Below are positions 1 through 7,917 of a stretch of 64,000 nucleotides of DNA, in pieces. The notes beneath the pieces are model-generated. The model saw only the letters and a program-made list of their open reading frames with translations. It had not been told where the DNA came from and ran no database searches. Location: the NCBI GenBank assembly GCA_018609055.1, contig JABAYJ010000007.1, positions 1 through 64,000 of the forward strand, in the 5' to 3' direction. Positions within the stretch are counted from its first letter, which is position 1, and every line of letters begins with the position of its first letter. The DNA comes from Flavobacteriales bacterium. Lineage in GTDB: Bacteria; Bacteroidota; Bacteroidia; Flavobacteriales_D; CAJJDF01. Position numbers and translations under genes: made by a program.

Positions 1-60
1 TAACACTAGCGTGTTACATCAAATACATAACTCGCCATACACAAGGACCGTTAGCGGTCA
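1..60. repeat. Palindromic border sequence at left edge
   Basis: Two short inverted repeats sit here. AACAC and GTGTT flank a TAGC loop at about 3-16, and GACCG and CGGTC flank TTAG at about 47-60. The mirror core (ACCGCTAAC) reappears at about 996-1004, on the far side of the two small genes that follow. A hairpin with the same TAGC loop occurs at 11,129-11,148. The layout suggests a recombination or cassette border, but no recombinase is present and the match to integron attC rules is poor. Confidence 0.35.
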
Positions 61-136
61 TTCTAAAAAGACGACTGCACAAATGGTGAAAGCTGAAAAC
101 CGAAAAGAGTAAGCATAACAAAAAAAGCAAAAAAAA

Positions 137-544
137 ATGGCAGACAACTGGGACAGATTTCCGAGCAACATTGGGGAAACACTTGGGCTAATAGAAAGAA
201 ATTCTTTTAGTTTTAACTATTCAAGATTTGAAGTATGGCAAGGTGGTGCTTGTACTTATTCGGGTAATTCAAACGGACAAATAATTGCAAAAGTGAATAA
301 TGAAGATTTAAACGTGACAATTGACGATTTAATGATTAACAATCATATCAAAAAACAATTTTCATTTGGAGAAATTTCTACAAACAACGACCGTATTATG
401 TGGAGTAAAGATATATTCAATTCTTCTGATAAGGTTGAACGAAATAACCCTGACATTTCTTCACTTTTCTATATACAAGGTGTTTTAAGTAAGGTTACTT
501 TTACAATTCACGACCCAAATACTCTTGTAGAATTTTATTCATAA
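137..544 (+). CDS. Hypothetical protein, 135 aa
   Basis: I do not recognise this protein. It is soluble, with no signal peptide or membrane segment. It has an ATG start after a purine-rich stretch, and the next gene begins 17 bases downstream, so the two probably form one unit. Aromatic and hydrophobic residues are spread as in a small beta-rich domain. It lies between palindromic borders at 1-60 and about 996, a setting typical of mobile single-gene or two-gene cargo. Cargo of this kind can be an immunity or toxin-neutralising protein, but nothing in the sequence proves that here. Confidence 0.6.
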   Translation: MADNWDRFPSNIGETLGLIERNSFSFNYSRFEVWQGGACTYSGNSNGQIIAKVNNEDLNVTIDDLMINNHIKKQFSFGEISTNNDRIMWSKDIFNSSDKVERNNPDISSLFYIQGVLSKVTFTIHDPNTLVEFYS

Positions 545-561
545 AAACAAATCACATAATA

Positions 562-978
562 ATGGGACTATTAGATTTCTTTAAAACAAAAAATAATAAT
601 ATGAATTTAGACTTCGTTTTCAAATCATCAGACCATATTCGCTACGAAAATGGTAAACACGTATCTGGACCACACGGTGGAGCAGGAAGAGCGGTAAAAG
701 TTGAACCAAATATTAACGGAGGTGCTGGCGTTTCCGTAACAATGTATAATCTTGACGGTAATCATCCCGTTTGGCAAAACAATGTTCAAATGGCACCAAA
801 ACAAATGAAAGTCATAGAGCAAACAAATGACAAAATTGTTTTACGTGGTTATGGAACAGATGCAATGGGTGCTTCATTTGCTGACTATGGTTTGACTATT
901 AAACTAAAAAATGGCGAATTAGAAAATTGTATTTTACATATGCACGACAGAGGTGTTGATATTGAATATCTACCTTAA
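562..978 (+). CDS. Hypothetical protein, 138 aa
   Basis: This is a soluble protein of unknown function following the 137-544 gene by 17 bases, probably co-transcribed with it. After a short amphipathic N-terminus (MGLLDFFK) it has a Gly/His-rich segment (SGPHGGAGRAVKVEPN, about residues 35-50) and then alternating hydrophobic strands, suggesting a small beta-sheet domain. There is no signal peptide and no membrane helix. A second ATG at 601 could also serve as start, giving a 125-residue protein. The far border repeat begins about 17 bases after the stop codon. Function unknown. Confidence 0.6.
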   Translation: MGLLDFFKTKNNNMNLDFVFKSSDHIRYENGKHVSGPHGGAGRAVKVEPNINGGAGVSVTMYNLDGNHPVWQNNVQMAPKQMKVIEQTNDKIVLRGYGTDAMGASFADYGLTIKLKNGELENCILHMHDRGVDIEYLP

Positions 979-1212
979 AGACAGAAAAAGAACGAACCGC
1001 TAACAATGTATATAAAAAATAGGCGAAACCTTAGTAAATTCAAGGGTTTTGGCCAAAGAACACAGGTCCGAACATACTGTAAAAAACAACCTTAATACGA
1101 CGTCGAATGCCGTTAAACGTCGTTATACTTCGTAATTCGTGTTCAAACGACGTTTTTCGATTTAACAGATATTGAAATACGTGCCATTTATATCTTGTTT
1201 TTCAAAAACATA
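979..1212. other. Intergenic border with 9-bp inverted repeat
   Basis: The stretch carries the ACCGCTAAC core at about 996-1004, the inverse of the left-edge repeat. It also has a perfect 9-bp inverted repeat, AACGTCGTT at 1116-1124 and AACGACGTT at 1146-1154, separated by 21 bases. The inverted repeat lies just upstream of the Lon-like relic and the helicase gene. It could be an operator, a recombination site or the scar where the missing part of the Lon-like gene was lost. Confidence 0.35.
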
Positions 1213-1425
1213 ATGTCTATTTTAGAAATTGAATTTAAAATTCTTATGAATAGAATAAAAGAAGTACTTGCTATGCTATCTGAAAATGGTGCTAAAACAG
1301 TTATAGTTCCAATGGATAACCTTCAGGAATTAGCTAATCTACCAGCTTCTGTTTTGGGTAACACAGATGTGCCTTTCTATTCAAATAATCAAATGTTAAT
1401 GCAGAAAGGAATATTGTTGGATTAG
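1213..1425 (+). pseudogene. C-terminal relic of a Lon-like (S16/BrxL-type) peptidase
   Basis: The 70 residues match the extreme C-terminus of Lon-fold proteases. The core RIKEVLAML, GAKTVIVPMDN, LANLP lines up with the Lon helix and strand that begin at the catalytic lysine (in E. coli Lon, the GGLKEKLLAAHR and IKTVLIP region). On that alignment the catalytic Lys is present (the K of RIKEV), but the catalytic Ser, about 43 residues earlier, and any AAA+ domain are missing. Upstream DNA holds border-type repeats rather than the rest of the gene, so this is most likely a truncated gene. BREX-system BrxL proteins end in a similar tail, so a former defence locus is plausible. An in-frame TTG at 1195 is an alternative start. 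The helicase gene starts 76 bases downstream. Confidence 0.5.
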
Positions 1426-1501
1426 GCATTTTTTAAGTCATATTCAATAAAACTAAAATACTTGTTAGTGATTAGCGTCAAATAAAAAAAATAGCAATCG
1501 A

Positions 1502-4500
1502 ATGCAACAACAGGCTGGCTATATATTAGAATCCGTTCATAAAACATTGATGGATCACTATTCTAAAATGAATGGTGGTCGATTGAGTGGGCTTCTAAGA
1601 CAGCTATCTTATTTTGATATTGAAGAATCTCTAAGTTCTGAAGAAGTTGAAGTGAACCCTTTAGTTTATGTTTATTCAAATTTAATTTCACGAGGCCTAC
1701 CAACCTATTCGTCTATTTATCTCGAAGAAGAATTCAGTAAATTATTTGGGAAAACGAAATTATTCACAGAGAACGAGCCGGATCAATACGATAAATATAA
1801 ATATTCAGTTTCTTACCTAAACCATGATTTCAATAATGAATTTGAAAAGTTACTGTTTCGAGCCATACACATTATTGACCCAAGATATTCTTTGCAAGAT
1901 ATAAAGGAAGGTCTTTTGATCCCTAATTTCTCCTTTGGAAGTGATCACGAAAAAGTGTTTTTCAATTCTATGTTAAAAGATGTTCTTGGAGAACATGCTT
2001 TTCAGATTGTGAAAGGCCAGCAAAACCTTGAGCACTTGTTAAGATTCTCACCTGATGAAACTGGAGAACTGGACAAAGCCATCAATGGAGCCATTGATTC
2101 ATTTTCCCAGCAAGATTTAGATTACATATATGAATTCCCTTCCCCACAATCAGATGCGAAACTGAATGGTATTATTATCGAAATTGATGGAAGTCAGCAT
2201 CAAGAAGAAGGTCAGTCTTATATTGATAAGTTAAGAAATGATGCTCTTACTAAATCCAATAGGAGAACTTTTAGAATAGCAACGTCAGAATTCAACAGAT
2301 ACAAAGAGGTATTCAAAAAACTAACAGAATTAAGAAATACTCCTTACATAAAAACGAACGAATACAATTATCTCAATTCCTTATTTAAAGAACATGAAGG
2401 GACAATAGCCTTACAATTCGCGCTATCCCCAATTGCTATAGCACGTATTCAAAAGGTGCTCCTTAATCAAATTAAGAAGGGAATACTTGATATCAATTCA
2501 ATTAAATGGAAAATTGGTATTGTGGAAAGAGATATTCCAGCTGCCCATCTTGCAATTCAAGATTTCAAACGAACTTTTAATCATTTACTTGAACTCGACG
2601 GAAATTCGCTCTCATTGCCAGAAATAGAATTAAGCGTTTATTCTAATAAAGAGTTTATCAATAGTGAATTGAATTCTTTGGGACATGTCGAAGAATTGAA
2701 AGAAGCTGAAAATTTTGAAGGAGATATTTTAATAGATACATCAGTACTACTTCGTTCTTCTCTTAGACACTGCAAAATAGAAAATAACAAGGTCAAGAAC
2801 TATATTCAGATTTATTCATCAAACAACATTGAATCCAAACGATATTTTGATACTGACGAACTTATTGAATACAGTAATGCGCCCAAGAATCTCGAAGACA
2901 AAAATATAGAGCATTTAAATTTTTTCCTTCAAACAATTACTAGATTTTCAGGGTTTAAAGATGGTCAGGTTGAAATAATAAATCTTGCATTAAATGGCGA
3001 GAGTGTAATAGGATTATTACCGACTGGAGGAGGTAAATCTATCACCTACCAGATCTGCTCTCTACTCCAACCGGGCATTACAATTGTAATTGACCCCATC
3101 AAGTCGTTAATGCAGGATCAGTACGAGGGATTGATGAATAAACTGATTGACTCCGCGCAGTTTATTAATTCTTCAATTCGAATTCCTTTTATCCGTGAAA
3201 GAAGACAAGAAAAACTCGAAAAAGGTGAGTTTCTGATCAATTTTGTGTCTCCCGAACGCCTTCAGATTAAGCGATTTAGAGAATCGTTGTTAAATATGCA
3301 TTCTGAAAATCATGTCTATTTTAGTTATTGTGTTATTGACGAAGCGCACTGTGTTTCGGAATGGGGACATGATTTTAGAACAGCCTATTTAAAACTTGGT
3401 GAGAATGCACGTGAGTATTGTAAAATTAAAAATCCAGATAAAACAATTCCTTTATTTGGATTAACAGCAACAGCTTCTTTTGATGTTTTAGCCGACGTAA
3501 AAAGAGAATTACAGCTTGATGACAAAAATGTCGTTAAAGAAAAGGAACTGAGCAATAGAGAAGAATTAAATTTTGTTATTTTAAAGTCTAGTACTTCTAC
3601 TGAAATGGTAAACACCGACTATAAGCTAAGACAGGCCGTTGGCAAAGGTAAACATGAAGCAATTACTGACTTTATATCTAATTTACCTTATGAAATTGAA
3701 AAACTCAACGAAAAATACTCTGAAAAGGGACAAAAAGAAATTGCAATTAGAAATTATGATGCTCAAGAATTCTATAATGAAAGGGAAAATAGTAAATATG
3801 AAAATGCTGTACTAATTTTTTGTCCCTATAAAAAAGCAACAACAAATTTTGGTGTCGAGTCGATAGCAAACCTGCTGAAAAAAGAAGATGATCTGGCATT
3901 GGGAACTTTTTATGCACCCGACAACGATAAGAAGGATAATAGTCAAGAAGCAGAATTCATGGCTAATCAATCCAAATTCATAAAAAACAAATTAAATGTT
4001 TTAGTCGCTACAAAGGCTTTTGGGATGGGAATCGACAAGCCGAATGTTAGGGCCACTATTCATTTGAATTACCCTAGTAGTATAGAAGCTTTTGTACAAG
4101 AAGCTGGACGTGCAGGGCGGGATAGGAAATCTGCCATTTGCGCCATCGTTTTTAGCGACCAGCCTGAGTTAGACAAAGATATCCTCAAGAGCTTCCATTC
4201 AAATAGTTTTAAAGGAATAGAAAAGGAAACAGCTATTTTATTCGAATTATTAAATGAAATCACTTATCCTGTGGAATCCGCGAGTAACTCGATTTCAAGA
4301 TATGTATTGGAGAATTCTGGTGTAAGCGTCTCCTTCAGTCTTTACACCCCCCCGAACAGTCCAGTTCCAATTCAATTATATGTGAATAAAGGTTTTCAGG
4401 ATGGCTTTGGGTGTTTGGATTTAAAAGCGAACTTTCGATTTAATACCAACAAGTCAAATTATAATCGAATTGAATCTGAGTCCATCCTAGGTTTGGTAAA

Positions 4501-5719
4501 GAATTTCTTAATTAAAAATGACATTAATGCAATAAATATTTCAACATGGCTAAAAGTTGAAACGGAGATAGAACCTGAACCCGGAATTGAGGTCAGACTA
4601 AATAATATAAATGAAGGAGAGCCATTGCCTGGGGACATTGTAGTAGGGTTTCGCAACAATCGCATCTGGAAAATCACGAAATACCTGCAAAATGAAGTCG
4701 AAGATGGTGGTGGATATACAGAGGCCATAGTCAAATCATCTAGTAAATTTACGAAAGACCCAATTGAGTTTATTACTAATTTGATAAAGAAACACCGGAA
4801 AGCTTACGATCATCTAGTCGACATTCCTGAAGAGCATCACGAAATACTGAGGAAATGGTTCACTGAAATTCGTGACGAAAGTGATACTTACAAAGCGATT
4901 TATAGATTATCTGTTATTAAAGTTATTGACGATTACGAGATTGACTACAATAAAAAATGCTTGTATATAAAAGTTAACAAGAGAAAAACTGATGATGAAT
5001 ATATAGAAAACCTTAGAGCTTATTACCTGAGGTACAAATCTCGAGAAGAAGTTAGTAAAAGGATGGATAATTTACCCAATGTTGCCGGAAACTCAATAAT
5101 GCAAAAATGTCTGGCTGACTTAACAGATTTTGTATATTCTGCTATTGCTGACAAAAGACTTTCGGCCATTGGCAGCATGGAGCAGGCTTGTATACGAGGA
5201 TTGCAAGATCCTGAGGACATGAGAAAATCTATTAAAACATATTTTGATTCAAAATATGTTGATGACATTAGAAAAGACACAAAGGACGGAATCGATGCTG
5301 ACCCTGAGGTACTTTGGGATTACTTAGAACGAACAGATGGTATAGTAGATAACCTTGAGCATTTATTAGGATCAAGTAGACGTATGCTTGATGATAGGCC
5401 AGACAATCCTGTTTTTATCTTAATGCAGTGTTTCTCCATATTCCTTCTATATACACGAATTGAGAAGAGCAAATTGATCATTAAAAATGATGAGTTGATA
5501 AATTCGGCTCGAAAAGATTTTGTAAAAGGTATTAATAGATTTGATACTCTAGGAGAGGATACAGAACAGATCCTTACAAAATTTAAGCAAGAAATATTAA
5601 AACACAATAGAGCGCTGGATGACTTCATATCTTCGACAGAAGAAGAAATATGGATTAAAATACACGCAGATTGGTTAGATACGTTTAACAATAAATTCTA
5701 CAATTATGAGCGAAATTAA
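1502..5719 (+). CDS. RecQ-family helicase with N-terminal Vsr/DUF559-like nuclease motif, 1405 aa
   Basis: Seen: a nuclease-type motif EIDGSQH at residues 227-233, followed by DKLRND and a basic segment, as in Vsr/DUF559 restriction-like folds. Then comes a complete superfamily 2 helicase of RecQ type: GLLPTGGGKS (504-513), DEAH (613-616), GLTATAS, ATKAFGMGIDKPNVRA, and motif VI QEAGRAGRDR from 866. About 500 further residues follow with no RecQ zinc-binding domain or HRDC domain that I can recognise. The protein is more than twice the size of housekeeping RecQ. Inference: an ATP-driven 3'-5' DNA translocase coupled to a nuclease, used against foreign DNA. It overlaps the next gene by 14 bases, implying translational coupling. 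It could instead be a repair enzyme, but its neighbourhood of relics and nuclease fragments favours defence. Confidence 0.8.
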   Translation: MQQQAGYILESVHKTLMDHYSKMNGGRLSGLLRQLSYFDIEESLSSEEVEVNPLVYVYSNLISRGLPTYSSIYLEEEFSKLFGKTKLFTENEPDQYDKYKYSVSYLNHDFNNEFEKLLFRAIHIIDPRYSLQDIKEGLLIPNFSFGSDHEKVFFNSMLKDVLGEHAFQIVKGQQNLEHLLRFSPDETGELDKAINGAIDSFSQQDLDYIYEFPSPQSDAKLNGIIIEIDGSQHQEEGQSYIDKLRNDALTKSNRRTFRIATSEFNRYKEVFKKLTELRNTPYIKTNEYNYLNSLFKEHEGTIALQFALSPIAIARIQKVLLNQIKKGILDINSIKWKIGIVERDIPAAHLAIQDFKRTFNHLLELDGNSLSLPEIELSVYSNKEFINSELNSLGHVEELKEAENFEGDILIDTSVLLRSSLRHCKIENNKVKNYIQIYSSNNIESKRYFDTDELIEYSNAPKNLEDKNIEHLNFFLQTITRFSGFKDGQVEIINLALNGESVIGLLPTGGGKSITYQICSLLQPGITIVIDPIKSLMQDQYEGLMNKLIDSAQFINSSIRIPFIRERRQEKLEKGEFLINFVSPERLQIKRFRESLLNMHSENHVYFSYCVIDEAHCVSEWGHDFRTAYLKLGENAREYCKIKNPDKTIPLFGLTATASFDVLADVKRELQLDDKNVVKEKELSNREELNFVILKSSTSTEMVNTDYKLRQAVGKGKHEAITDFISNLPYEIEKLNEKYSEKGQKEIAIRNYDAQEFYNERENSKYENAVLIFCPYKKATTNFGVESIANLLKKEDDLALGTFYAPDNDKKDNSQEAEFMANQSKFIKNKLNVLVATKAFGMGIDKPNVRATIHLNYPSSIEAFVQEAGRAGRDRKSAICAIVFSDQPELDKDILKSFHSNSFKGIEKETAILFELLNEITYPVESASNSISRYVLENSGVSVSFSLYTPPNSPVPIQLYVNKGFQDGFGCLDLKANFRFNTNKSNYNRIESESILGLVKNFLIKNDINAINISTWLKVETEIEPEPGIEVRLNNINEGEPLPGDIVVGFRNNRIWKITKYLQNEVEDGGGYTEAIVKSSSKFTKDPIEFITNLIKKHRKAYDHLVDIPEEHHEILRKWFTEIRDESDTYKAIYRLSVIKVIDDYEIDYNKKCLYIKVNKRKTDDEYIENLRAYYLRYKSREEVSKRMDNLPNVAGNSIMQKCLADLTDFVYSAIADKRLSAIGSMEQACIRGLQDPEDMRKSIKTYFDSKYVDDIRKDTKDGIDADPEVLWDYLERTDGIVDNLEHLLGSSRRMLDDRPDNPVFILMQCFSIFLLYTRIEKSKLIIKNDELINSARKDFVKGINRFDTLGEDTEQILTKFKQEILKHNRALDDFISSTEEEIWIKIHADWLDTFNNKFYNYERN

Positions 5720-6212
5720 TGACGAGCTGAAGAAGCTAAAAAAATCTTTAGAGAAATTGGATACTTATACTAATGAAATAGGTTCAGCAAAGGATGCTGC
5801 AACATCCGTAGTTGATGCAATAAGTGAGGTTCAGAGTTCTTACTCAAACTCTATCGAATCCATCGATAAGGAAGTCAGTGATTTGGTGAAAACAAATAAA
5901 CCGCTTACTGGTCAGCTTCAAGTGCTTACCAATAAATTAGATCAAGTTGATTTTCCTTCTAGACTAGACAAGATTGATGCGACAGTTGCAGGAATCAATC
6001 AAGGAGTAATGAATCTTCAAGGAAAATTGGATAATACTGAGAGAGATTTGAGAGAAAAAATTGGCAAGGTCTCAATCTTAATAACCGAATTTGAGCGAAG
6101 GCAAGAGGAGAAGATGTTAGAACGAAAGAAAGAAATATTAATGAATCGGAATTTATTGATTGGTCTAGTAGTTCTTGCAGTAGTTGCATTAACAATTATA
6201 TTAATAAAGTAG
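5706..6212 (+). CDS. Coiled-coil protein with C-terminal membrane anchor, partner of helicase
   Basis: This 168-residue protein starts inside the helicase gene (14-base overlap) and is very likely its partner. Residues about 1-140 are charged and show heptad-like spacing of Leu, Val and Ile, as in a long coiled coil. The last 20 or so residues (NLLIGLVVLAVVALTIILIK) form one strongly hydrophobic helix with a terminal Lys, giving a tail-anchored topology with the coiled coil in the cytoplasm. No enzymatic motif is visible. Inference: a membrane sensor, scaffold or effector for the helicase-nuclease. I do not recognise it as a member of any named defence family. Confidence 0.7.
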   Translation: MSEINDELKKLKKSLEKLDTYTNEIGSAKDAATSVVDAISEVQSSYSNSIESIDKEVSDLVKTNKPLTGQLQVLTNKLDQVDFPSRLDKIDATVAGINQGVMNLQGKLDNTERDLREKIGKVSILITEFERRQEEKMLERKKEILMNRNLLIGLVVLAVVALTIILIK

Positions 6213-6272
6213 AGCCTTTTTATAGGGCAAGGAATTAATCACGCTAAAACAAACCATCACTCAGTTCTTCAA

Positions 6273-6345
6273 TTATTGGTAGCTTAATATCCTTACAAAA
6301 TCCTCTTATTCATATTCCAAAAATTCATCAATAATAGAAGAGGAG
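6273..6345 (-). pseudogene. Relic copy of the 3' end of the 7236-7565 gene
   Basis: Read on the minus strand, this DNA encodes SSIIDEFLEYE, a stop, then EDFVRILS. The intact gene at 7236-7565 ends SSIIDEFLEYEEEDFEKILSEV. The Glu codon GAA has become TAA. Nothing recognisable of the rest of the gene remains, so this is a decayed partial duplication. Confidence 0.6.
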
Positions 6346-6371
6346 TCAAGTCGTTGTGATTTTTTGTGTAA

Positions 6372-6734
6372 TTATTTTCCGTGAAGTTTTTCTAGAGCTT
6401 TGTATTCTTCTTCTGAGATTGTCAAATACGATTCAGATTTGTTTGTTTCATTTTTGCGATGGTGGCAACCAGGACAAAATATATTCTTATCGCTTCTAAA
6501 TTGGCCTCCGCATTCGCATGGTTCTTTTATACAAACAGTTACTCCACTTTCCTGATATTCGTCAGAATAAGAGAGCTTTCCACAGCCTTGGCATTGGTAT
6601 TGGCGATGAACAAACTTCCTTTCATTCGTGCGAACGTAATATAATCCTTCAAAATTAGTTGTTAACTCGCATTTTGAGCATTCTGCTTCTATATTGAAAT
6701 GTGCTCTGATACATCTAAGAAAGTATTGTGTCAT
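6372..6734 (-). CDS. Zinc-ribbon-like protein, 120 aa (copy 1)
   Basis: Four CxxC or CxC-type pairs are visible: CSKC near residue 19, CQGC near 48, CECGG near 75 and CPGC near 89. These are enough to bind two zinc ions. The C-terminus ends in a short helix closing with KLHGK. A close paralog lies at 16,320 in the opposite orientation, with a frameshift near its end. There is no signal peptide, membrane segment or enzymatic motif. Such proteins may bind nucleic acid or act as adaptors, but the function is unknown. It lies downstream of the helicase pair in convergent orientation, so it is not part of that operon. Confidence 0.65.
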   Translation of the reverse strand: MTQYFLRCIRAHFNIEAECSKCELTTNFEGLYYVRTNERKFVHRQYQCQGCGKLSYSDEYQESGVTVCIKEPCECGGQFRSDKNIFCPGCHHRKNETNKSESYLTISEEEYKALEKLHGK

Positions 6735-6820
6735 ATTATATATTAGATTAAAAATTAATATTTGTATTGTTTACAAGATAAAAAAAAGTAATTTGAAATG
6801 GGTCTTTCGTGGAATTTAAG

Positions 6821-7096
6821 TTATTTGATTTTAATATCGGATAGAGAAAAATTGGAATTGATTACATCAATATCTACCATTTTTGGTTGTTTATCGTTTT
6901 CTTTTAAATGTTCAATGATATTTTTAGAAAATGGCTTTGATAATTTCCTTAGTGAAATTTTGGTTGTTTCCTTATCTACCAGTTCTAATAGACTTTTGGC
7001 AAACTCAAATTTATAAGTAGCATTATTTTTTCCAAATAGAATTAATGCTCTCCATTGAGACTCTATACTTGGGTCATTTATTTGAAATTGTGTCAT
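6821..7096 (-). pseudogene. N-terminal fragment of an HNH-endonuclease-type protein
   Basis: The 91 residues begin with a pattern (SIESQWRALILFGKNNATYKF then AKSLLEL) that I associate with the N-terminal region of larger HNH endonucleases found in defence loci, from memory of the family and not from a search. The frame stops at 6821 without any HNH motif, and the DNA beyond encodes an unrelated stretch. It is therefore either a truncated relic or a short stand-alone domain. Start is ATG. The next minus-strand gene, at 6372, is separated by 86 bases. Confidence 0.4.
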
Positions 7097-7235
7097 ATAG
7101 TTCTATTCTAAAATGTGCTAAAACATATTGTTATTTCGAACTTAAGAAAAATAATAACTAAAGATTTGTGATTACTATAATTAAGCGATTCACAATCAAT
7201 ATTATGTGTTATGTCTGATTCTATTTAGGGTCAAC

Positions 7236-7565
7236 TTAAACCTCACTTAATATCTTCTCAAAATCTTCTTCTTCATATTCCAAAAATTCATCAATAATAG
7301 AGGAGGGGTAGGCGAAGGTATTAAAGAAGTCATAGAGATCACTTCCGCTTAATTCTTTTAACTTGGAAATAACTTCATTTTTCTCTTCATTCGTTAATTC
7401 TTCTTCAGAATCTAAATTCAATAGTTGAACTTTGTAATTTTCAAAATCACCTTGTTCAAACAGAATTCTAATTTTGGTTTCTTCTACAAATTCATGGTTC
7501 CCAAATTCAACAACATCATTGGGATCTAGTTTTTCCATCTTATCTCTGAATTCATTTTTAGTCAT
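7236..7565 (-). CDS. Small acidic hypothetical protein, 109 aa
   Basis: I chose the ATG at 7565 (MTKNEFRDK); the frame extends upstream only to a TTG at 7616. The protein is rich in Glu and Asp, especially near the C-terminus (EYEEEDFEKILSEV), and looks alpha-helical and soluble. A broken copy of its last codons exists at 6273-6345, so the gene has been duplicated locally. Acidic proteins of this size are often inhibitors or immunity proteins, but no family is recognised. Confidence 0.55.
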   Translation of the reverse strand: MTKNEFRDKMEKLDPNDVVEFGNHEFVEETKIRILFEQGDFENYKVQLLNLDSEEELTNEEKNEVISKLKELSGSDLYDFFNTFAYPSSIIDEFLEYEEEDFEKILSEV

Positions 7566-7616
7566 AGGTTTTATTTTTAAAAATAAGTATTTAAACCCAA
7601 TATCAATGAATTTCAA

Positions 7617-7917
7617 CTCGAATAAAATGCATTTTTTTTGATTTTAAATCCCCGGAATTAACCAGATTCCCTCTAATTCAGTCGAATTCCGGCAAATTCA
7701 GATTGTGTTACCCTTTTGATACCTAAAATTTTACAAATGAGTAATGATGGGATTTAAAGAGGTTTTCGGGTTGTTTTCCTACAACAGTTTATGTTAAAAA
7801 ATAAATCGAAAATAAATAGGTTTCGATTATATTTCAGTATCACTCCACAAGTAATTTTAAACAAATAAATTACTTTTTCTTTCTACCTTTATTAGAAGAA
7901 AAATTTAAACAAACACC
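7617..7917. other. Non-coding stretch, no gene seen
   Basis: The only structure I see is CCCCGGAATT at about 7650 and AATTCCGG at about 7684-7691, which form an imperfect inverted repeat that could be an old element end. TACCTTTA near 7887 resembles a weak -7 box for the gene starting at 7918. Confidence 0.3.

Noticed and set aside
1112..1166. Integron attC-like site (GTTAAAC at 1112 and ATTTAAC at 1160)
   Set aside because: The two core boxes are in the wrong order for attC and no integrase gene is present in the window.
5320..5691. Minus-strand open frame of 123 codons opposite the helicase
   Set aside because: Shadow of the helicase gene; no start context or plausible protein motif.
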